Part shown: positions 32,976 through 42,815 of the stretch, one piece after another
How the letters are laid out: each line of letters opens with the position of its first letter
How positions within the stretch are numbered: position 1 is the stretch's first letter
Assembly (NCBI GenBank): GCA_030584065.1
Contig: CP129489.1
Location: 3,329,497 to 3,393,496 of the forward strand
Reading direction: 5' to 3'
DNA length: 64,000 bases
Source of the DNA: Flavobacteriales bacterium
GTDB lineage: Bacteria; Bacteroidota; Bacteroidia; Flavobacteriales_F; PHOS-HE28
The notes under the pieces: model-generated
The model's database searches: none
Told to the model about the DNA's origin: nothing
Seen by the model: the letters and a program-made list of their open reading frames with translations, nothing else
Position numbers and translations under genes: made by a program

Positions 32976-34249
32976 TTCCCTCGGATGATCTCCACCGGAT
33001 CCACGCGGCTTGCCTTGCGCGCGGGAAAGAGGCCGGCGAATAAGGTGGTGACGAGCGCGAAGGCCACGCCGATGAGGTAGTACCGCGGATTGTGGTCCAC
33101 GGGGTAGGTGGTGATGGTGGGCAGCGCATCGAACCGGAAGGGGATGTGGTCGATGCCGATGGCGAGGAGACCGCCCAGCAGCAGGCCGGCAATGGCACCG
33201 AAGACACCGATGATCATGCTCAGGTTGATGAAGATCACGCGCACGTCCCGCCCGCTGAAGCCCGTAGCCTTGAGGATGGCGATGCTGTCGAGCTTCTCAT
33301 AGATCATCATGTTCAGGATGTTGTAGATGCCGAAGCCCGCCACCAGCAGCAGCACCACGCTCACCACGTAGCTGATGAGGCTTCGCACGCCGCTGCCGGT
33401 CTCGAATTGGGCGTTGGCGGTCTGGATGTCCTGGGCGTCCGCATCGAAGCGCCGAGCGTATTCCCTTGCCACCGCCGGGGCCATGTCGAGGTCCTTGAGC
33501 CGCACCTGCACATCGGTTATCCAGCTCCGCGGCTGGGCCAGCAGGTTCTGGGCGGTGGTGAGCGTTACGAAGCAGGTGATGTTGTCGAAATCCGCCATGC
33601 CGCTCTGGTAGAAGCCGATCACCTTCAGGGTGAAGCGGTCGCCGGTGATGGTGGAGACCTGCACGGCATCGCCGATGCCCACGCGCATATTGTCCGCCAG
33701 GCCCTTGCCCAGCACCACGCCATTGGAGCTGCCGGCGAGGTCGGACACGGTGCAGCCAAGGAGATAGTCGCTGAAATGCAGCAGGCGGTCCTCCTCCAGC
33801 GGCTCGATGCCCTGGATGGCGCCGTTCACCTCGATGGTCCCTGCATTGAAGAAGACCTGGGCGCTCACCTTGGGCGCTATCCCGTCCACGCGCGGGTCCT
33901 TGCGCAGGGCGTCGATGATGGCCAGCGCGTTGCGCACAGCCGCCGGCTCGCCCTTGGGCTTGATGCGGCTGATGAAGGGATGGGTGAGGTCGCGGCCGGT
34001 GGCGCGCTCCAGGAGCTGCTTGATCTCCAAGGGCTGCCGCTCGGCCGGGCGTATCTCGTTGTAGATGCGGATGTGCGCCGTGCGGTTGAGGATGAGCCCG
34101 TCCAGGAGGCCGTTGAGGCCGTTCATGAACCCGCTGAGCGCGATGTACATGCCGATGCTGATGGCCACACCAACGGCGGCCACCACGCTCTGGCGGAGCC
34201 TTGCACGCAACAGGGTTGCGGAGATGCTCAGGAGCAAGCGGTCCGCCAT
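32972..34249 (-). CDS. FtsX-type ABC transporter permease
   Basis: A 425-residue permease. A single helix at ~20-42 is followed by a large periplasmic domain (~45-285) and three C-terminal helices (SYVVSVVLLLVAGFGIYNIL, another beginning MIIGVFGAIAGLLLGG, and a last before [18 protein letters not shown], the typical FtsX end). The start at 34249 gives the normal N-terminus and a 4-bp gap from the adaptor gene stop. Only one permease gene is present, so it would act as a homodimer, as MacB does. Confidence 0.92.
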   Translation of the reverse strand: MADRLLLSISATLLRARLRQSVVAAVGVAISIGMYIALSGFMNGLNGLLDGLILNRTAHIRIYNEIRPAERQPLEIKQLLERATGRDLTHPFISRIKPKGEPAAVRNALAIIDALRKDPRVDGIAPKVSAQVFFNAGTIEVNGAIQGIEPLEEDRLLHFSDYLLGCTVSDLAGSSNGVVLGKGLADNMRVGIGDAVQVSTITGDRFTLKVIGFYQSGMADFDNITCFVTLTTAQNLLAQPRSWITDVQVRLKDLDMAPAVAREYARRFDADAQDIQTANAQFETGSGVRSLISYVVSVVLLLVAGFGIYNILNMMIYEKLDSIAILKATGFSGRDVRVIFINLSMIIGVFGAIAGLLLGGLLAIGIDHIPFRFDALPTITTYPVDHNPRYYLIGVAFALVTTLFAGLFPARKASRVDPVEIIRGK

Positions 34250-34253
34250 GGGG

Positions 34254-35330
34254 TCAGGGGTGCAGGATGACGGTGGTGCTGTCGATGCCGCCGAGCACCT
34301 CCGCGCGCTGCAGGTCGCGGAGGCCCACCTGCACCGCGCGGCGCTCGCCCTTGCCCACCAGCACATAGCGGTCATCCACCAGATACGCCGCCGGTATGGT
34401 CAGCGCGCGCTCCTTGCGCGCCAGCACGATGTTGGCTTCGGCCGTGAGATTGGGGTAGAGCACGGCCGGGGGTTGCTTGAATACGGCCTCCACCGTGAAG
34501 GTGCGCGAGCGTTCGTTCATCAGCGGGTCCACGCGCGAAACGGTGCCCTCCAGCAGCTGGCCCTTGTAGCTGTCCATGGTGATGAGCACGTCCTGGCCGG
34601 GCTTCACGCGCACGATGTCGTATTCATCCACCTGCAGCTCCAGCAGGAAGGCGTCGGAACGGCCCACGATGGCCAGCGGCCGCTGCGGATTGGCCAGCTC
34701 GCCGCGTTCGATGAGGACATCGTATACGCGGCCATCAAGGAGGCTGCGCACCGTATGGTCGCCTTCGGCTGCCCGCCGCATGGCCAGTTCGTTCTCCGCC
34801 AGGCGTAGCTCGTTGCGCAGCCGCGAGCGGGTTTCGCTGTAGGCCTTCTGGGCCGTGAGCAGCGCATTGCGCGAGGAGGTGTAGGACAGTTCGCGGCTGT
34901 CCAGCTCGGACCGGCTGCCGATCTGCTTCTCCCACAGGGCCTTCTGCCGCACGTACTGCAGGCTGTCGTTCGCCAGTCGAGTGCGGGCCTGCTCCATGGC
35001 AAGCCGCAATTGCTCCAGCACGGGAGAGGCGCTGCCGGCGTTCTCGCGAAGCAGCTCCAAGGCCAGCGCAGCACGCTGTGTCCCCAGGCTGGTGGCCCGG
35101 TCGTCTATGGTGAAGAGCGCATCGCCCTTGCTCACGCTGTCGCCTGCCTGCGCATGCACCTCGGCCACGATGCCGCTCACCGCAGGGTAGGCCTGGTATT
35201 GGTCGCGTGCCTTCACCACGCCGCTGGCATATACGGCAGCTGTGATAGGGCCCGTTTCGGGCTGCGTGGTCTCCGGCTTGGACCCGCATGCGGCGAGCAG
35301 CCCTGCAGCTGCGATGAGGCATTGGCGCAT
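34254..35330 (-). CDS. Periplasmic adaptor (membrane fusion) lipoprotein
   Basis: A 358-residue MFP/RND-type adaptor. Signal peptide with lipobox LLAAC (Cys about residue 15), then a biotinyl-lipoyl half (VSGIVAEVHAQAGDSVSKGD), and a long coiled-coil hairpin between ~95 and 205 (ELLRENA to LRLAENELAMRR). The second lipoyl half (LLDGRVYDVLIERGELA), a beta barrel and a membrane-proximal domain follow. It bridges the inner-membrane permease to an outer-membrane channel; no TolC-like gene is in the window. The start at 35330 is set by the lipoprotein signal. A minus-strand GACCTTCG box lies just upstream at about 35334-35341. Confidence 0.92.
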   Translation of the reverse strand: MRQCLIAAAGLLAACGSKPETTQPETGPITAAVYASGVVKARDQYQAYPAVSGIVAEVHAQAGDSVSKGDALFTIDDRATSLGTQRAALALELLRENAGSASPVLEQLRLAMEQARTRLANDSLQYVRQKALWEKQIGSRSELDSRELSYTSSRNALLTAQKAYSETRSRLRNELRLAENELAMRRAAEGDHTVRSLLDGRVYDVLIERGELANPQRPLAIVGRSDAFLLELQVDEYDIVRVKPGQDVLITMDSYKGQLLEGTVSRVDPLMNERSRTFTVEAVFKQPPAVLYPNLTAEANIVLARKERALTIPAAYLVDDRYVLVGKGERRAVQVGLRDLQRAEVLGGIDSTTVILHP

Positions 35331-35427
35331 GCGGCGAAGGTCGCAAGCCGGGCGCATCCCGCAGCCGACGGCGGTCAGCTGCGCAATTGCCGGGCAGCAC
35401 CGAACTTCACCCGCCACAAACCCGCCC

Positions 35428-35838
35428 ATGAGCAGCATCTCCAGCAGCAAGGCCCCCGAGCCCGTCGGCCACTACCCCCATGCGCGCCGCGTGGGCGACC
35501 TTATCTTCCTCAGCGGTGTGGGCCCCCGAGAGCGCGGCACGAAGAGGATTCCCGGCGTTGAGCTGGACCCTGAGGGCCGGATCGTCAGCTACGACATCGA
35601 GACGCAGGTGCGCAGCGTCTTCCAGAACGTGCGCTGGATCCTGGAGGACAGCGGCTCCTCGTGGGAGAGGATCGTCGACGTGACGGTGTACCTGACCAAC
35701 ATGAAGGATGACTTCCCCGTGTACAACCGCCTGTGGAAGGAGTACTTCGAGAAGGACCCGCCGTGCAGGACGACGCTGGAGATCAATTGCCTGCCCACCC
35801 CGATCGCGATCGAACTGAAGGTGGTCGCGACCATTTGA
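35428..35838 (+). CDS. RidA-family protein, 2-aminomuconate deaminase-like
   Basis: A 136-residue RidA/YjgF-family protein. The opening APEPVGHYPHARRVGDLIFL, followed by SGVGPR, and the block RSVFQNVRWILEDSGSSWERI are family features, as is the C-terminal EINCLPTPIAIELKVVAT. The conserved Arg (CRTTLEI) that binds the substrate carboxylate is present. The GHYPHARRVGD start resembles 2-aminomuconate deaminases of tryptophan or nitrobenzoate catabolism more than housekeeping RidA. HAAO, ACMSD and ALDH in this window make the deaminase role plausible. Its stop overlaps the start of the lipoprotein gene (TGATG). It is divergent from the exporter operon. Confidence 0.82.
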   Translation: MSSISSSKAPEPVGHYPHARRVGDLIFLSGVGPRERGTKRIPGVELDPEGRIVSYDIETQVRSVFQNVRWILEDSGSSWERIVDVTVYLTNMKDDFPVYNRLWKEYFEKDPPCRTTLEINCLPTPIAIELKVVATI

Positions 35839-36440
35839 TGGCACTCGGCGGGATGGCGCGAATGGACGCCCGGCCGGCGATGGTGCTCGTTGGCCTGGTG
35901 CTCGCCGGTTGCGCTGCGGATCGACCGGCCGCTGATGGCGCGCGGAGCGGCGGGCAGCGTGGCTCTGGCGTCCTCCACATCCACGCACCGTATACGGAAG
36001 CCTATTGCGGCGGTGTCGATCCCGGGCCCGAAGGCATGCCGCGACCCCGCCCGTGGAGCGGCCGCATGTACATCCGGCTGGCGGAACCGGACAGCACCGG
36101 CCGATTCGCGATGAACGACCCCGGCGCACCGGTCCTCGATTCCATCCGGATGAACAGCGAGGGTGATGGATGGCTGCGATTGCCCGCCGGCACCTACCTC
36201 ATCCTCGACCGCGAACGCGTGGATCGCAGGAAGCATGACCAGCTTCTCCGCGATCACAGGGATGGCGCCTTGTACACCGACCCCATCGACAAGGCCTGCA
36301 TGGATCGCTGGCTGCGCGGCCCGTTCCCCGTGCACAGCATCACTGCGGGGGACACGTTGCACATGCCCCTTCCCTTGCATGGCCAATGCCCATGGTACAG
36401 CACGCCGTGCGTGCGCTATCACGGGCCGCTGCCACCGTGA
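35838..36440 (+). CDS. Hypothetical lipoprotein
   Basis: A 200-residue protein with a lipoprotein signal (AMVLVGLVLAGC, Cys about residue 25). The mature part has paired Cys and aromatic residues (EAYCGGVDPGPEG; QCPWYSTPCVRYHG) and a carboxypeptidase-regulatory-like stretch (LRLPAGTYLILDRERVD). I do not recognise a family. Its ATG overlaps the RidA stop by one base, so it is co-transcribed, but a link to the deaminase function is not evident. It is convergent with the DUF3999 gene and overlaps it by 22 bp. Confidence 0.65.
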   Translation: MALGGMARMDARPAMVLVGLVLAGCAADRPAADGARSGGQRGSGVLHIHAPYTEAYCGGVDPGPEGMPRPRPWSGRMYIRLAEPDSTGRFAMNDPGAPVLDSIRMNSEGDGWLRLPAGTYLILDRERVDRRKHDQLLRDHRDGALYTDPIDKACMDRWLRGPFPVHSITAGDTLHMPLPLHGQCPWYSTPCVRYHGPLPP

Positions 36441-37669
36441 CCTCGGTCCTTCCGAAGCATGCGCACCGCCATCCAGCCCATGCCCAGCATGAGGGCGATG
36501 ATGGCGGCCCATACCCAGGCGCTGGAGGGGTCGAAGCGAGGCCTCTCGGGCTCGGGCTCCGGCAGCCGCTCCAGGCTGCCGTGCGCCATGGTATCGAGCG
36601 GCACCGGCAGCTCCTCGGCGAAATGCGCCAGATCATAGCGCGGCGGTGAGAGCCGTTCCTGGCCCGAGACGACCCGGTAGCGCATGCCCGGTTCCAGGCG
36701 CGCGAGCAGCACGCGCTGGCGGCATTGCGCGCTCACCGCGCTGATGCGCAGCGGCAGGTCGTCACCGTTGTCGATGCGGATCTCGAAGGTGTCGAGCCGC
36801 GCGGGCATGAGGCTGAAGGCGCAGCCGCCGCGCCGCTGGATCGTGAACGTGCCCATGGTTTCGCGCCAACGCTCGGTGCGCGTGCGCCTGCCCTCGCGCA
36901 CCTCGGCGCTCCGCCAGGCGCTCAGCTCCGCGGTGCGCAGGAACGGAGCGGTATCCTGCACCGTGAACGCAAGCCGCTCGATCAGCAAGGCATTCGGCGA
37001 TGCGACGCGCAGGATGGTCCATCGGGCGCTGTCCTTCCGCGTGAAGGGGAGGTCCACCGGAGGGCCATGGACGGCTTCGGGCGCCTGCTCCGGCACGAAG
37101 CGCCCGATGCCCAGCACCTTCATCGGCGCGGTGAGCGAATCGTTCAGCGTGAGGCGCAGGTAGCGGTAGTCGCTGCGCGGGGTCCGAAGCACGAGAACCT
37201 GATGGGGCGGCTCGCCGCGGGACCCACGCACGGCCACGTGCTCGTCCTTCACCATGTACCATGCCCGGCGATCGTCGCTGCCGGTGATGCGCACGCGCTT
37301 CTCCGCATCGATCGGCTTGATCCATACATGCAGTTCCTCGATCGCTTCGCCGGCCGGCCGCTCGATCTCCAGCTCGGTGCGGTGCGGGAGCACGGCATTG
37401 CGCAGCAGGTTGAAGGCAACGAAATGCTCCGGCCCCGGCGCGCGCGCCACTTCGCGGAGCACGTACGGCACTTCCGTGCCGGTGCTGTCGAGCAAGCGGA
37501 TGTCGCCGAGGTCGGAACGGGCGCTGCCCAGCAGTTCGGCGCTCAGGGTGATGGCGTGCACCCCTTTCGCGGTCACCAGCGGAACAGGGGCGCCCCAAAG
37601 CCAAGGCTGGGCGTGCAGCGGCCCGCTCAACAGGAGCGCAGGCAGGAACAGGTCACGCATGCGGGCCAT
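36419..37669 (-). CDS. DUF3999-family exported protein
   Basis: About 416 residues: a signal peptide (LFLPALLLSGPLHAQ), a long beta-rich periplasmic region, and one C-terminal helix (AWVWAAIIALMLGMGWMAV) ending in a basic tail. This is the DUF3999 layout. Like other members, it is encoded next to a DUF2339 multi-spanning protein; the two probably form a membrane complex of unknown function. ATGs at 37669 and 37660 both give a signal peptide. Either start overlaps the DUF2339 stop. Confidence 0.82.
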   Translation of the reverse strand: MARMRDLFLPALLLSGPLHAQPWLWGAPVPLVTAKGVHAITLSAELLGSARSDLGDIRLLDSTGTEVPYVLREVARAPGPEHFVAFNLLRNAVLPHRTELEIERPAGEAIEELHVWIKPIDAEKRVRITGSDDRRAWYMVKDEHVAVRGSRGEPPHQVLVLRTPRSDYRYLRLTLNDSLTAPMKVLGIGRFVPEQAPEAVHGPPVDLPFTRKDSARWTILRVASPNALLIERLAFTVQDTAPFLRTAELSAWRSAEVREGRRTRTERWRETMGTFTIQRRGGCAFSLMPARLDTFEIRIDNGDDLPLRISAVSAQCRQRVLLARLEPGMRYRVVSGQERLSPPRYDLAHFAEELPVPLDTMAHGSLERLPEPEPERPRFDPSSAWVWAAIIALMLGMGWMAVRMLRKDRGHGGSGP

Positions 37670-40091
37670 CGTCCGGCTGGTCTGGGGTGGTGGCATCATC
37701 GCGGAAAAGGCCTTTCAGCCGCTGGTACATGAACGAGATCACGAGCAGGAGCGCACCGAGGAAGATGAAGGCCGCCACGCGCCCGCCCTCGCTCAGCGCG
37801 CCGAGGTCGAAGAGGAAGAGCTTGACCAGCGTGATGGCGAAGAGCGCCAAGGCGATGATGCGCATGGTGCGCAGCCGGGTGCGCATGCCGTACCACATGA
37901 AGGCGAAGCTGCCGATGCCCCAGAGCAACGGGTAGCCCACGCGGCGCGCGGAGTCCAGGTGCGCATCGGTGCCCTGACCGAGGGCCATGGCCACATCGAG
38001 CTCCTGGCTGGCCAGGGTGACGATATAGCCCGAGGCGGCCCAGAGGTAGAGGGTCCACGGCGCGGAGGGCCGCGGCAGCAGGCGGCGGGCGAACCATGCG
38101 ATGCGCACCACGGCCATGATCATCAGCGCCAGCGCCGCATAGTGGAAGGGCATGAAGCCTCGACCGTCGTCGGCATTGAACAGCATCCAAAGGGCATTGC
38201 GCCCCTGCGCATAGGTGCCGGTGATGTACACGAGTCCGCACACGAGCAGGATGGCTGCCACGGCGCGGCCATAGGCGGCATGGGCGTTCCGCACGAGCCG
38301 GCCCAGCGCCAGCGCGAAGGCCAGCGTATAGGCCATGAGGGCCTGGTGGACCACGCTGGAATGGAATGAACGGCTCAGCTGATGATCGAGCTCGAGGAAG
38401 TTCGTGAGGTAGAGGATGACCACGCTGCCGACGAGCGAGATTACCCGCCAATGCGCGCGCCGGAGTAGGGGCAGCAGCGGCTCCTGCGGTTCCACCCTGG
38501 CGAGCAGGAGGCAGCAGGCGGAGAGCGATGCCGCGGCGGCCATGCCGGTGATCCACCCCTTGTTGAGCATCACGCGAAGCGGCGCTTCACGCCAGTCGCC
38601 ATAGGCATCGGCCAGGTCCATGGCCAGGCTGGCGATCATGAGCAGGCTGATGATCACGCTGGCGCGCTCGATCAACCGCAGCCCGGTGCGGTGGGCGAAC
38701 CAGAGCAGCAGCACGGCCTCGGCTGCCCAGAACAGCGTGATGCTGCTGCCTTCGAGCTGAACGGGCGCTGCCAGGCTGATGAAGGTGAGGACGAGCCCGA
38801 TGAGCAGCAGCCGGAGCGGCCGGGGGATGCCCTCCCGCTTATGGAAGTGGAGCGCGAATGCCAGGTAGAACAGACCGAGCAGCACCGTGAAGAGGCCGGT
38901 CACACGGACAGGGAGGTCGCTGAGGTAATGCAGGCCCGCCGCATAGTAGCAGGCGGTGTTCACCAGCAGCAGCGCATGGTCGAGCACGGTGAACGCGGCG
39001 CCGTGCCGGAGGTTGTACCGCAGGTTCATGGCGAAGAACACCAGGAAGAAGCCGGTGGCGAAGCCGAATGCCGGCCAGGAGGGCCGTGGATCCAGGCCGG
39101 TGTAGGCCGATACGGACCAGGCGCCGACGATGAGCACGGTGAGCACGAGCGACAGCACGTTGATGACCTGCCACTTCTTGTAGCCTGCCAGCACCAGCAT
39201 GCCGGTGTCGAGGATCAGCAGGTAGGTGAACAGCACCCTGTAGTTGCCTTCGCCCGTGCTGACGAGGAAGGGTGCGGCGAAGCCGCCAAGCAGGCTGATG
39301 ACGGCCAGTTCCTTACGGTCGTAGCCGAGCGTGAGCAGCACGGCCATACCGGTGATGGCGACCATCACGGCGAAGGCCATGCCCTGGCCGATGAGCTGGT
39401 ACTGCTGGAAGGCGATGGTGATGGTGGTGTAGAAGACCGCGATGCCGCCCGCGATCAGCACCGAGCTGAAGGCGCGGAAGCGCTCGTGCAGCCGGTGGGC
39501 GAATAGCACGAGCAGGCCTCCGGCGCCGAGCCCGATCAGGGTCTGGCCGGTCTCGTTGATCAGGCCCTTGCCGATGGCGTAGCGCAGCAGCAGACCGATG
39601 CCCAGCACGAGCACGGCGATGCCGATCTTGTTGATGAGGTTCTCGCCGATGAACTTCTCCAGGTCAGGATGGCGTTCGAAGAAGGATGGCTGCGGCGGCG
39701 GCGCCGGACGCGGTCCGGGAGCTTCCACCACCACCGATGGCGTGCCATGCTCCGCAGGGCCATCGAATGCCTCCCGCATGCGGCGCAGGGTATCCTCCTC
39801 AACGGATGGCGCGGGCTCGGGGGGCTGGGGCGGGACGATTGGCGGTACGATGATCGGCGGTGGCACCACCGGTGCTGCCGGCGGTTCGGATGCCACCGGT
39901 GCCGCAGCAGGCGTGGCTGGCGCTTCCCCGATGTTGGGGGGATAGGCTTGCTGCGCCTTCTTCCATTGCGCCATCTGCCCGCGCATGGCCTCCAATTCGC
40001 GCGATAATGCGCCCATGCGCACCAGCAGGAGGATCATCAGCACGACGATGGCGATCGGGATCAGGATCGCGAGCAGGATGGCGCCTTCCAT
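37653..40091 (-). CDS. DUF2339-family multi-spanning membrane protein
   Basis: An 812-residue protein. One N-terminal helix (ILIPIAIVVLMILLLV) is followed by a Pro-rich cytoplasmic or periplasmic linker (~55-105), then more than 20 hydrophobic helices to the C-terminus. This is characteristic of DUF2339. No catalytic motif is seen and the function is unknown. It is co-transcribed with the DUF3999 gene (17-bp overlap). A minus-strand TAGCTTTC box at 40096-40103 lies four bases before the start, consistent with a promoter for the pair. Confidence 0.88.
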   Translation of the reverse strand: MEGAILLAILIPIAIVVLMILLLVRMGALSRELEAMRGQMAQWKKAQQAYPPNIGEAPATPAAAPVASEPPAAPVVPPPIIVPPIVPPQPPEPAPSVEEDTLRRMREAFDGPAEHGTPSVVVEAPGPRPAPPPQPSFFERHPDLEKFIGENLINKIGIAVLVLGIGLLLRYAIGKGLINETGQTLIGLGAGGLLVLFAHRLHERFRAFSSVLIAGGIAVFYTTITIAFQQYQLIGQGMAFAVMVAITGMAVLLTLGYDRKELAVISLLGGFAAPFLVSTGEGNYRVLFTYLLILDTGMLVLAGYKKWQVINVLSLVLTVLIVGAWSVSAYTGLDPRPSWPAFGFATGFFLVFFAMNLRYNLRHGAAFTVLDHALLLVNTACYYAAGLHYLSDLPVRVTGLFTVLLGLFYLAFALHFHKREGIPRPLRLLLIGLVLTFISLAAPVQLEGSSITLFWAAEAVLLLWFAHRTGLRLIERASVIISLLMIASLAMDLADAYGDWREAPLRVMLNKGWITGMAAAASLSACCLLLARVEPQEPLLPLLRRAHWRVISLVGSVVILYLTNFLELDHQLSRSFHSSVVHQALMAYTLAFALALGRLVRNAHAAYGRAVAAILLVCGLVYITGTYAQGRNALWMLFNADDGRGFMPFHYAALALMIMAVVRIAWFARRLLPRPSAPWTLYLWAASGYIVTLASQELDVAMALGQGTDAHLDSARRVGYPLLWGIGSFAFMWYGMRTRLRTMRIIALALFAITLVKLFLFDLGALSEGGRVAAFIFLGALLLVISFMYQRLKGLFRDDATTPDQPDDGPHA

Positions 40092-40095
40092 GGGT

Positions 40096-40103
40096 GAAAG
40101 CTA
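40096..40103 (-). promoter_or_regulatory. -7 box of the DUF2339/DUF3999 pair
   Basis: Minus-strand TAGCTTTC, four bases before the ATG at 40091. Confidence 0.4.
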
Positions 40104-40120
40104 GGGAGCGGGTGCGGAGC

Positions 40121-41326
40121 TCACCTCCGCATCGCCATTACCCTGCCGTAGGTGAGCGAACGCCAGGCCCACTCGAAGGGTCCATACTGGAACCGTGCAA
40201 GCCACCAGCGGCTCCCGATCGCCTGCGCGATGAAGACCGCGAGCGCGATGCCCTCGAATGACACCGCGCTCACCCGCGTGCCCCAGCCCAGGCCCACGCC
40301 GGTGAAGAGCGCCAGGGCGATGATCGTCTGCATGAGGTAGTTCGTCAGCGCCATGCGCCCCATGGGCGCCAGCACCTGCAACCGCGGCCTCCACGCATTG
40401 CTGCGCCACAGCAGTGCGAAGCCGCATGCGATGGCAATGGCCAGGGGCACCACGCTAAGGGCGTAGCTCGCGGTCCGCACGAGCGATGATGGATCAGGCG
40501 GATACCCCGCATGCTCCTCCGCCCACCACATGAGCACCGACGCGGGCAGGCCTAGCAAGAAGCCCCCGATGCACAACCGCTTCAACAGCAACGCATGCCG
40601 TTCCGCATTCACGAAGAGCTGGCGGCGCGAGACCCACAGGCCCAGGAGGAAGATGCCGAGCACCTTCGGGATCCGGTTGCTCTCCACCAGATGCACGAAC
40701 CGGAAGAGCCAGCCCCGCGCGTTCATCTCCGCGAACGCTTTCCAGCCTCCGCTCGGCGCTGCGAGGAATGCGTCGAACGTGCTGTTCCCATGGGCCGCAT
40801 CGCTGGTCGCCAGCGCACGCATCAGGGGCGCCACCGGGTCGAAGCGGGCATCGGTAAGCACCACGGCGGCATCGATGGCGAGGGGTGACAGGATGAGCGC
40901 GGCGGCCGAGACCAGAAGAGCGCGGTCGCTGAGCCCGCGGAACAGCGGCAGCAGCAGGCCGAGCACCGCGTAGAGGAATAGGATGTCGCCCGCCCACAGG
41001 TAGCGCAGGTGCAGCCAGCCGATCACGAGCAGGATGAGCATGCGGCGGTAGAAGCGCCGCAGGCCATCGCTGCCCTTCGCCAGGAAGAAGCCGAAGCCGA
41101 TCCCGAAGAGCATGGAGAAGATGGAGTAGAACTTCCCGTCGATGAGGATGGCGTGGAAGGCCTTCAGCGGTTCATCGAGGAAGGCGCCGGGCAGTGCGGC
41201 CCTGGCATCAGGGTCCATGAACATCCACAGCGAGAGCACCGCATAGTTGCTCCACACCACGCCGAAGAGCGCGAAGCCCCGGAGGGCGTCGAGGAGCTCG
41301 GTGCGCTGGGTGGCTGGGGCGCTCAT
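40121..41326 (-). CDS. DUF418-family membrane protein
   Basis: About 401 residues with ten or so helices. The opening ELLDALRGFALFGVVWSN is the DUF418/acyltransferase-3-like RGFAL.GV motif, and the C-terminal domain has the DUF418 pattern LLWRSNAWRPRLQVLAPMGR, followed by MALTNYLMQT and a late FQYGPFEWAWR. The role is unknown; acyl transfer is suggested only by distant family resemblance. The start at 41326 avoids overlap with the upstream transporter gene; an in-frame ATG at 41347 would overlap it by 8 bp. Confidence 0.87.
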   Translation of the reverse strand: MSAPATQRTELLDALRGFALFGVVWSNYAVLSLWMFMDPDARAALPGAFLDEPLKAFHAILIDGKFYSIFSMLFGIGFGFFLAKGSDGLRRFYRRMLILLVIGWLHLRYLWAGDILFLYAVLGLLLPLFRGLSDRALLVSAAALILSPLAIDAAVVLTDARFDPVAPLMRALATSDAAHGNSTFDAFLAAPSGGWKAFAEMNARGWLFRFVHLVESNRIPKVLGIFLLGLWVSRRQLFVNAERHALLLKRLCIGGFLLGLPASVLMWWAEEHAGYPPDPSSLVRTASYALSVVPLAIAIACGFALLWRSNAWRPRLQVLAPMGRMALTNYLMQTIIALALFTGVGLGWGTRVSAVSFEGIALAVFIAQAIGSRWWLARFQYGPFEWAWRSLTYGRVMAMRR

Positions 41327-41339
41327 GCGATGGATCGGG

Positions 41340-42815
41340 TCAGGCAAGACCGAAGAAGAGCATCAGCAGCACCACTCCGACCAGGTCCATCCACATACCG
41401 GCCTTCACCATCTGGCGCATGGGGATGCGGCCCGTGCCGAAGACGATGGTCTGCATGGGCGATGCCACCGGCAGCATGAAGCCGAGGCTTGCGGCCAGCG
41501 CCGCGGGCCATAGGATGCTCTGCGGATCCATGCCCCAGCGCTCGGCCATGGCGGCGAGGATCGGCAGCGCGAGGCTGGCCGTGGCGGTGTTGCTGCCCAG
41601 TTCGCTCAGCAGGCACACGATCAATGCAGTGCTGCCGATGAGCATCACCATGGGCAAGGAGCCGAGGCCTGCCATGGCCTCGCCGATGAGGTTGCTGAGC
41701 CCGCTCTTGTCAACGCCTGCGGCGAGCGCGAATCCGCCGCCGATGAGCAGCAGCACGCCCCAGGGCACGCGCTGCTCAGCGAAGCCCCAGCTCATGATGG
41801 TGCGGGCCTCTTCATGGGTGGAATAGGCATCGAGCGGATGGCGCATGCGCCTGCCGGCAGGCAGCAGGAAGAGCAGCACGGCACCCATCACCGCCACTGC
41901 TGCATCGCTCACCTCCTTCAGCGCTATCGCACGCTCGCGCCACCCTTTGAAGAGCACGAGTTCGCCTTGCTTGATCGAGTCGCCGGTCATCCAGAGCACC
42001 GCAACCAGCGCGAACACGCACCCGGCAAGCCACTCATCGCGCGATGGGCGGCCCAGCGCCTTCAAGCGGCTACGCACCGCATCGGCAGTGCCAAGGGCGT
42101 CACCTCTCAGGTTGAATGCGATGCGCGTGAGCAGCAGCCACGCAATGGCGAAGAAGGCCGCCGCCAGCGGCAGCCCGGTGGCCATCCATTGCCCGAAACC
42201 GATGGCCGCCCGGTCCGGGTACAGCTGTTTCCAGAGAGCAATGAAGACCAGGTTGGGCGGTGTGCCCACCGGCGTGGCCATGCCCCCGACCGTGGCGCCA
42301 TAGGCCACGCCGAGCAGCAAGGGAACGGTGAGCCGCTTGCGCGCATCGGCTGGCGCATCCTCATCATCGATCAGGCTGAGCGCGATGGGAAGCATCACCA
42401 AGGTGGCGGCGGTGCTGTTGATCCACATGCTGAGCAGCGCGCAGGCGGCCATCACGCCCAGCACCAGGCGAGGTGAGGAGCTCCCCACGCCCGCCATGAT
42501 GCGCAGCGCGATCCGGCGGTGGAGGCCGCAGCGCTCGATGCCCAGCGCGATGATGAAGCCGCCAAGGAAGAGGAAGATGATCTCTTTCCCGTAATGCGCT
42601 GCGGTGCCGGGAACGGAATCAATGCCGAGCAGCGGGAAGAGCACCAGGGGAAGGATGGACGTGACCGGGATGGGGACCGCCTCGGTGATCCACCAGAGCG
42701 CCATCCAGGCTACCAGGCCGGCCATGGCCGCAGGCTGCGGCCCGTGGTGTCGCATGAGGGCGAATGCGAGCGCGGCAAGGGCCGGACCGGCGAGGAGGAG
42801 GAGCCAGCGCTTCAT
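41340..42815 (-). CDS. SLC13/DASS-family sodium-dependent carboxylate transporter
   Basis: A 491-residue carrier with about 11 helices. It has the DASS hallmarks: TEAVPIPVTSILPLVLFPLL, then a first substrate-site motif region SMWINSTAATLVMLPIALSL (an SNT-type motif). A second repeat has ELGSNTATASLALPIL (SNT again). These bind Na+ and a di- or tricarboxylate. The start at 42815 gives a normal first helix. The DUF418 gene follows within 14 bp. No nearby gene indicates which acid is carried. Confidence 0.9.
   Translation of the reverse strand: MKRWLLLLAGPALAALAFALMRHHGPQPAAMAGLVAWMALWWITEAVPIPVTSILPLVLFPLLGIDSVPGTAAHYGKEIIFLFLGGFIIALGIERCGLHRRIALRIMAGVGSSSPRLVLGVMAACALLSMWINSTAATLVMLPIALSLIDDEDAPADARKRLTVPLLLGVAYGATVGGMATPVGTPPNLVFIALWKQLYPDRAAIGFGQWMATGLPLAAAFFAIAWLLLTRIAFNLRGDALGTADAVRSRLKALGRPSRDEWLAGCVFALVAVLWMTGDSIKQGELVLFKGWRERAIALKEVSDAAVAVMGAVLLFLLPAGRRMRHPLDAYSTHEEARTIMSWGFAEQRVPWGVLLLIGGGFALAAGVDKSGLSNLIGEAMAGLGSLPMVMLIGSTALIVCLLSELGSNTATASLALPILAAMAERWGMDPQSILWPAALAASLGFMLPVASPMQTIVFGTGRIPMRQMVKAGMWMDLVGVVLLMLFFGLA

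Noticed and set aside
35838..36440. Idea that the lipoprotein after RidA is a kynurenine-pathway enzyme
   Set aside because: It has a lipobox and a surface-protein-like composition and no enzyme motif; co-transcription alone is not enough to assign a role.
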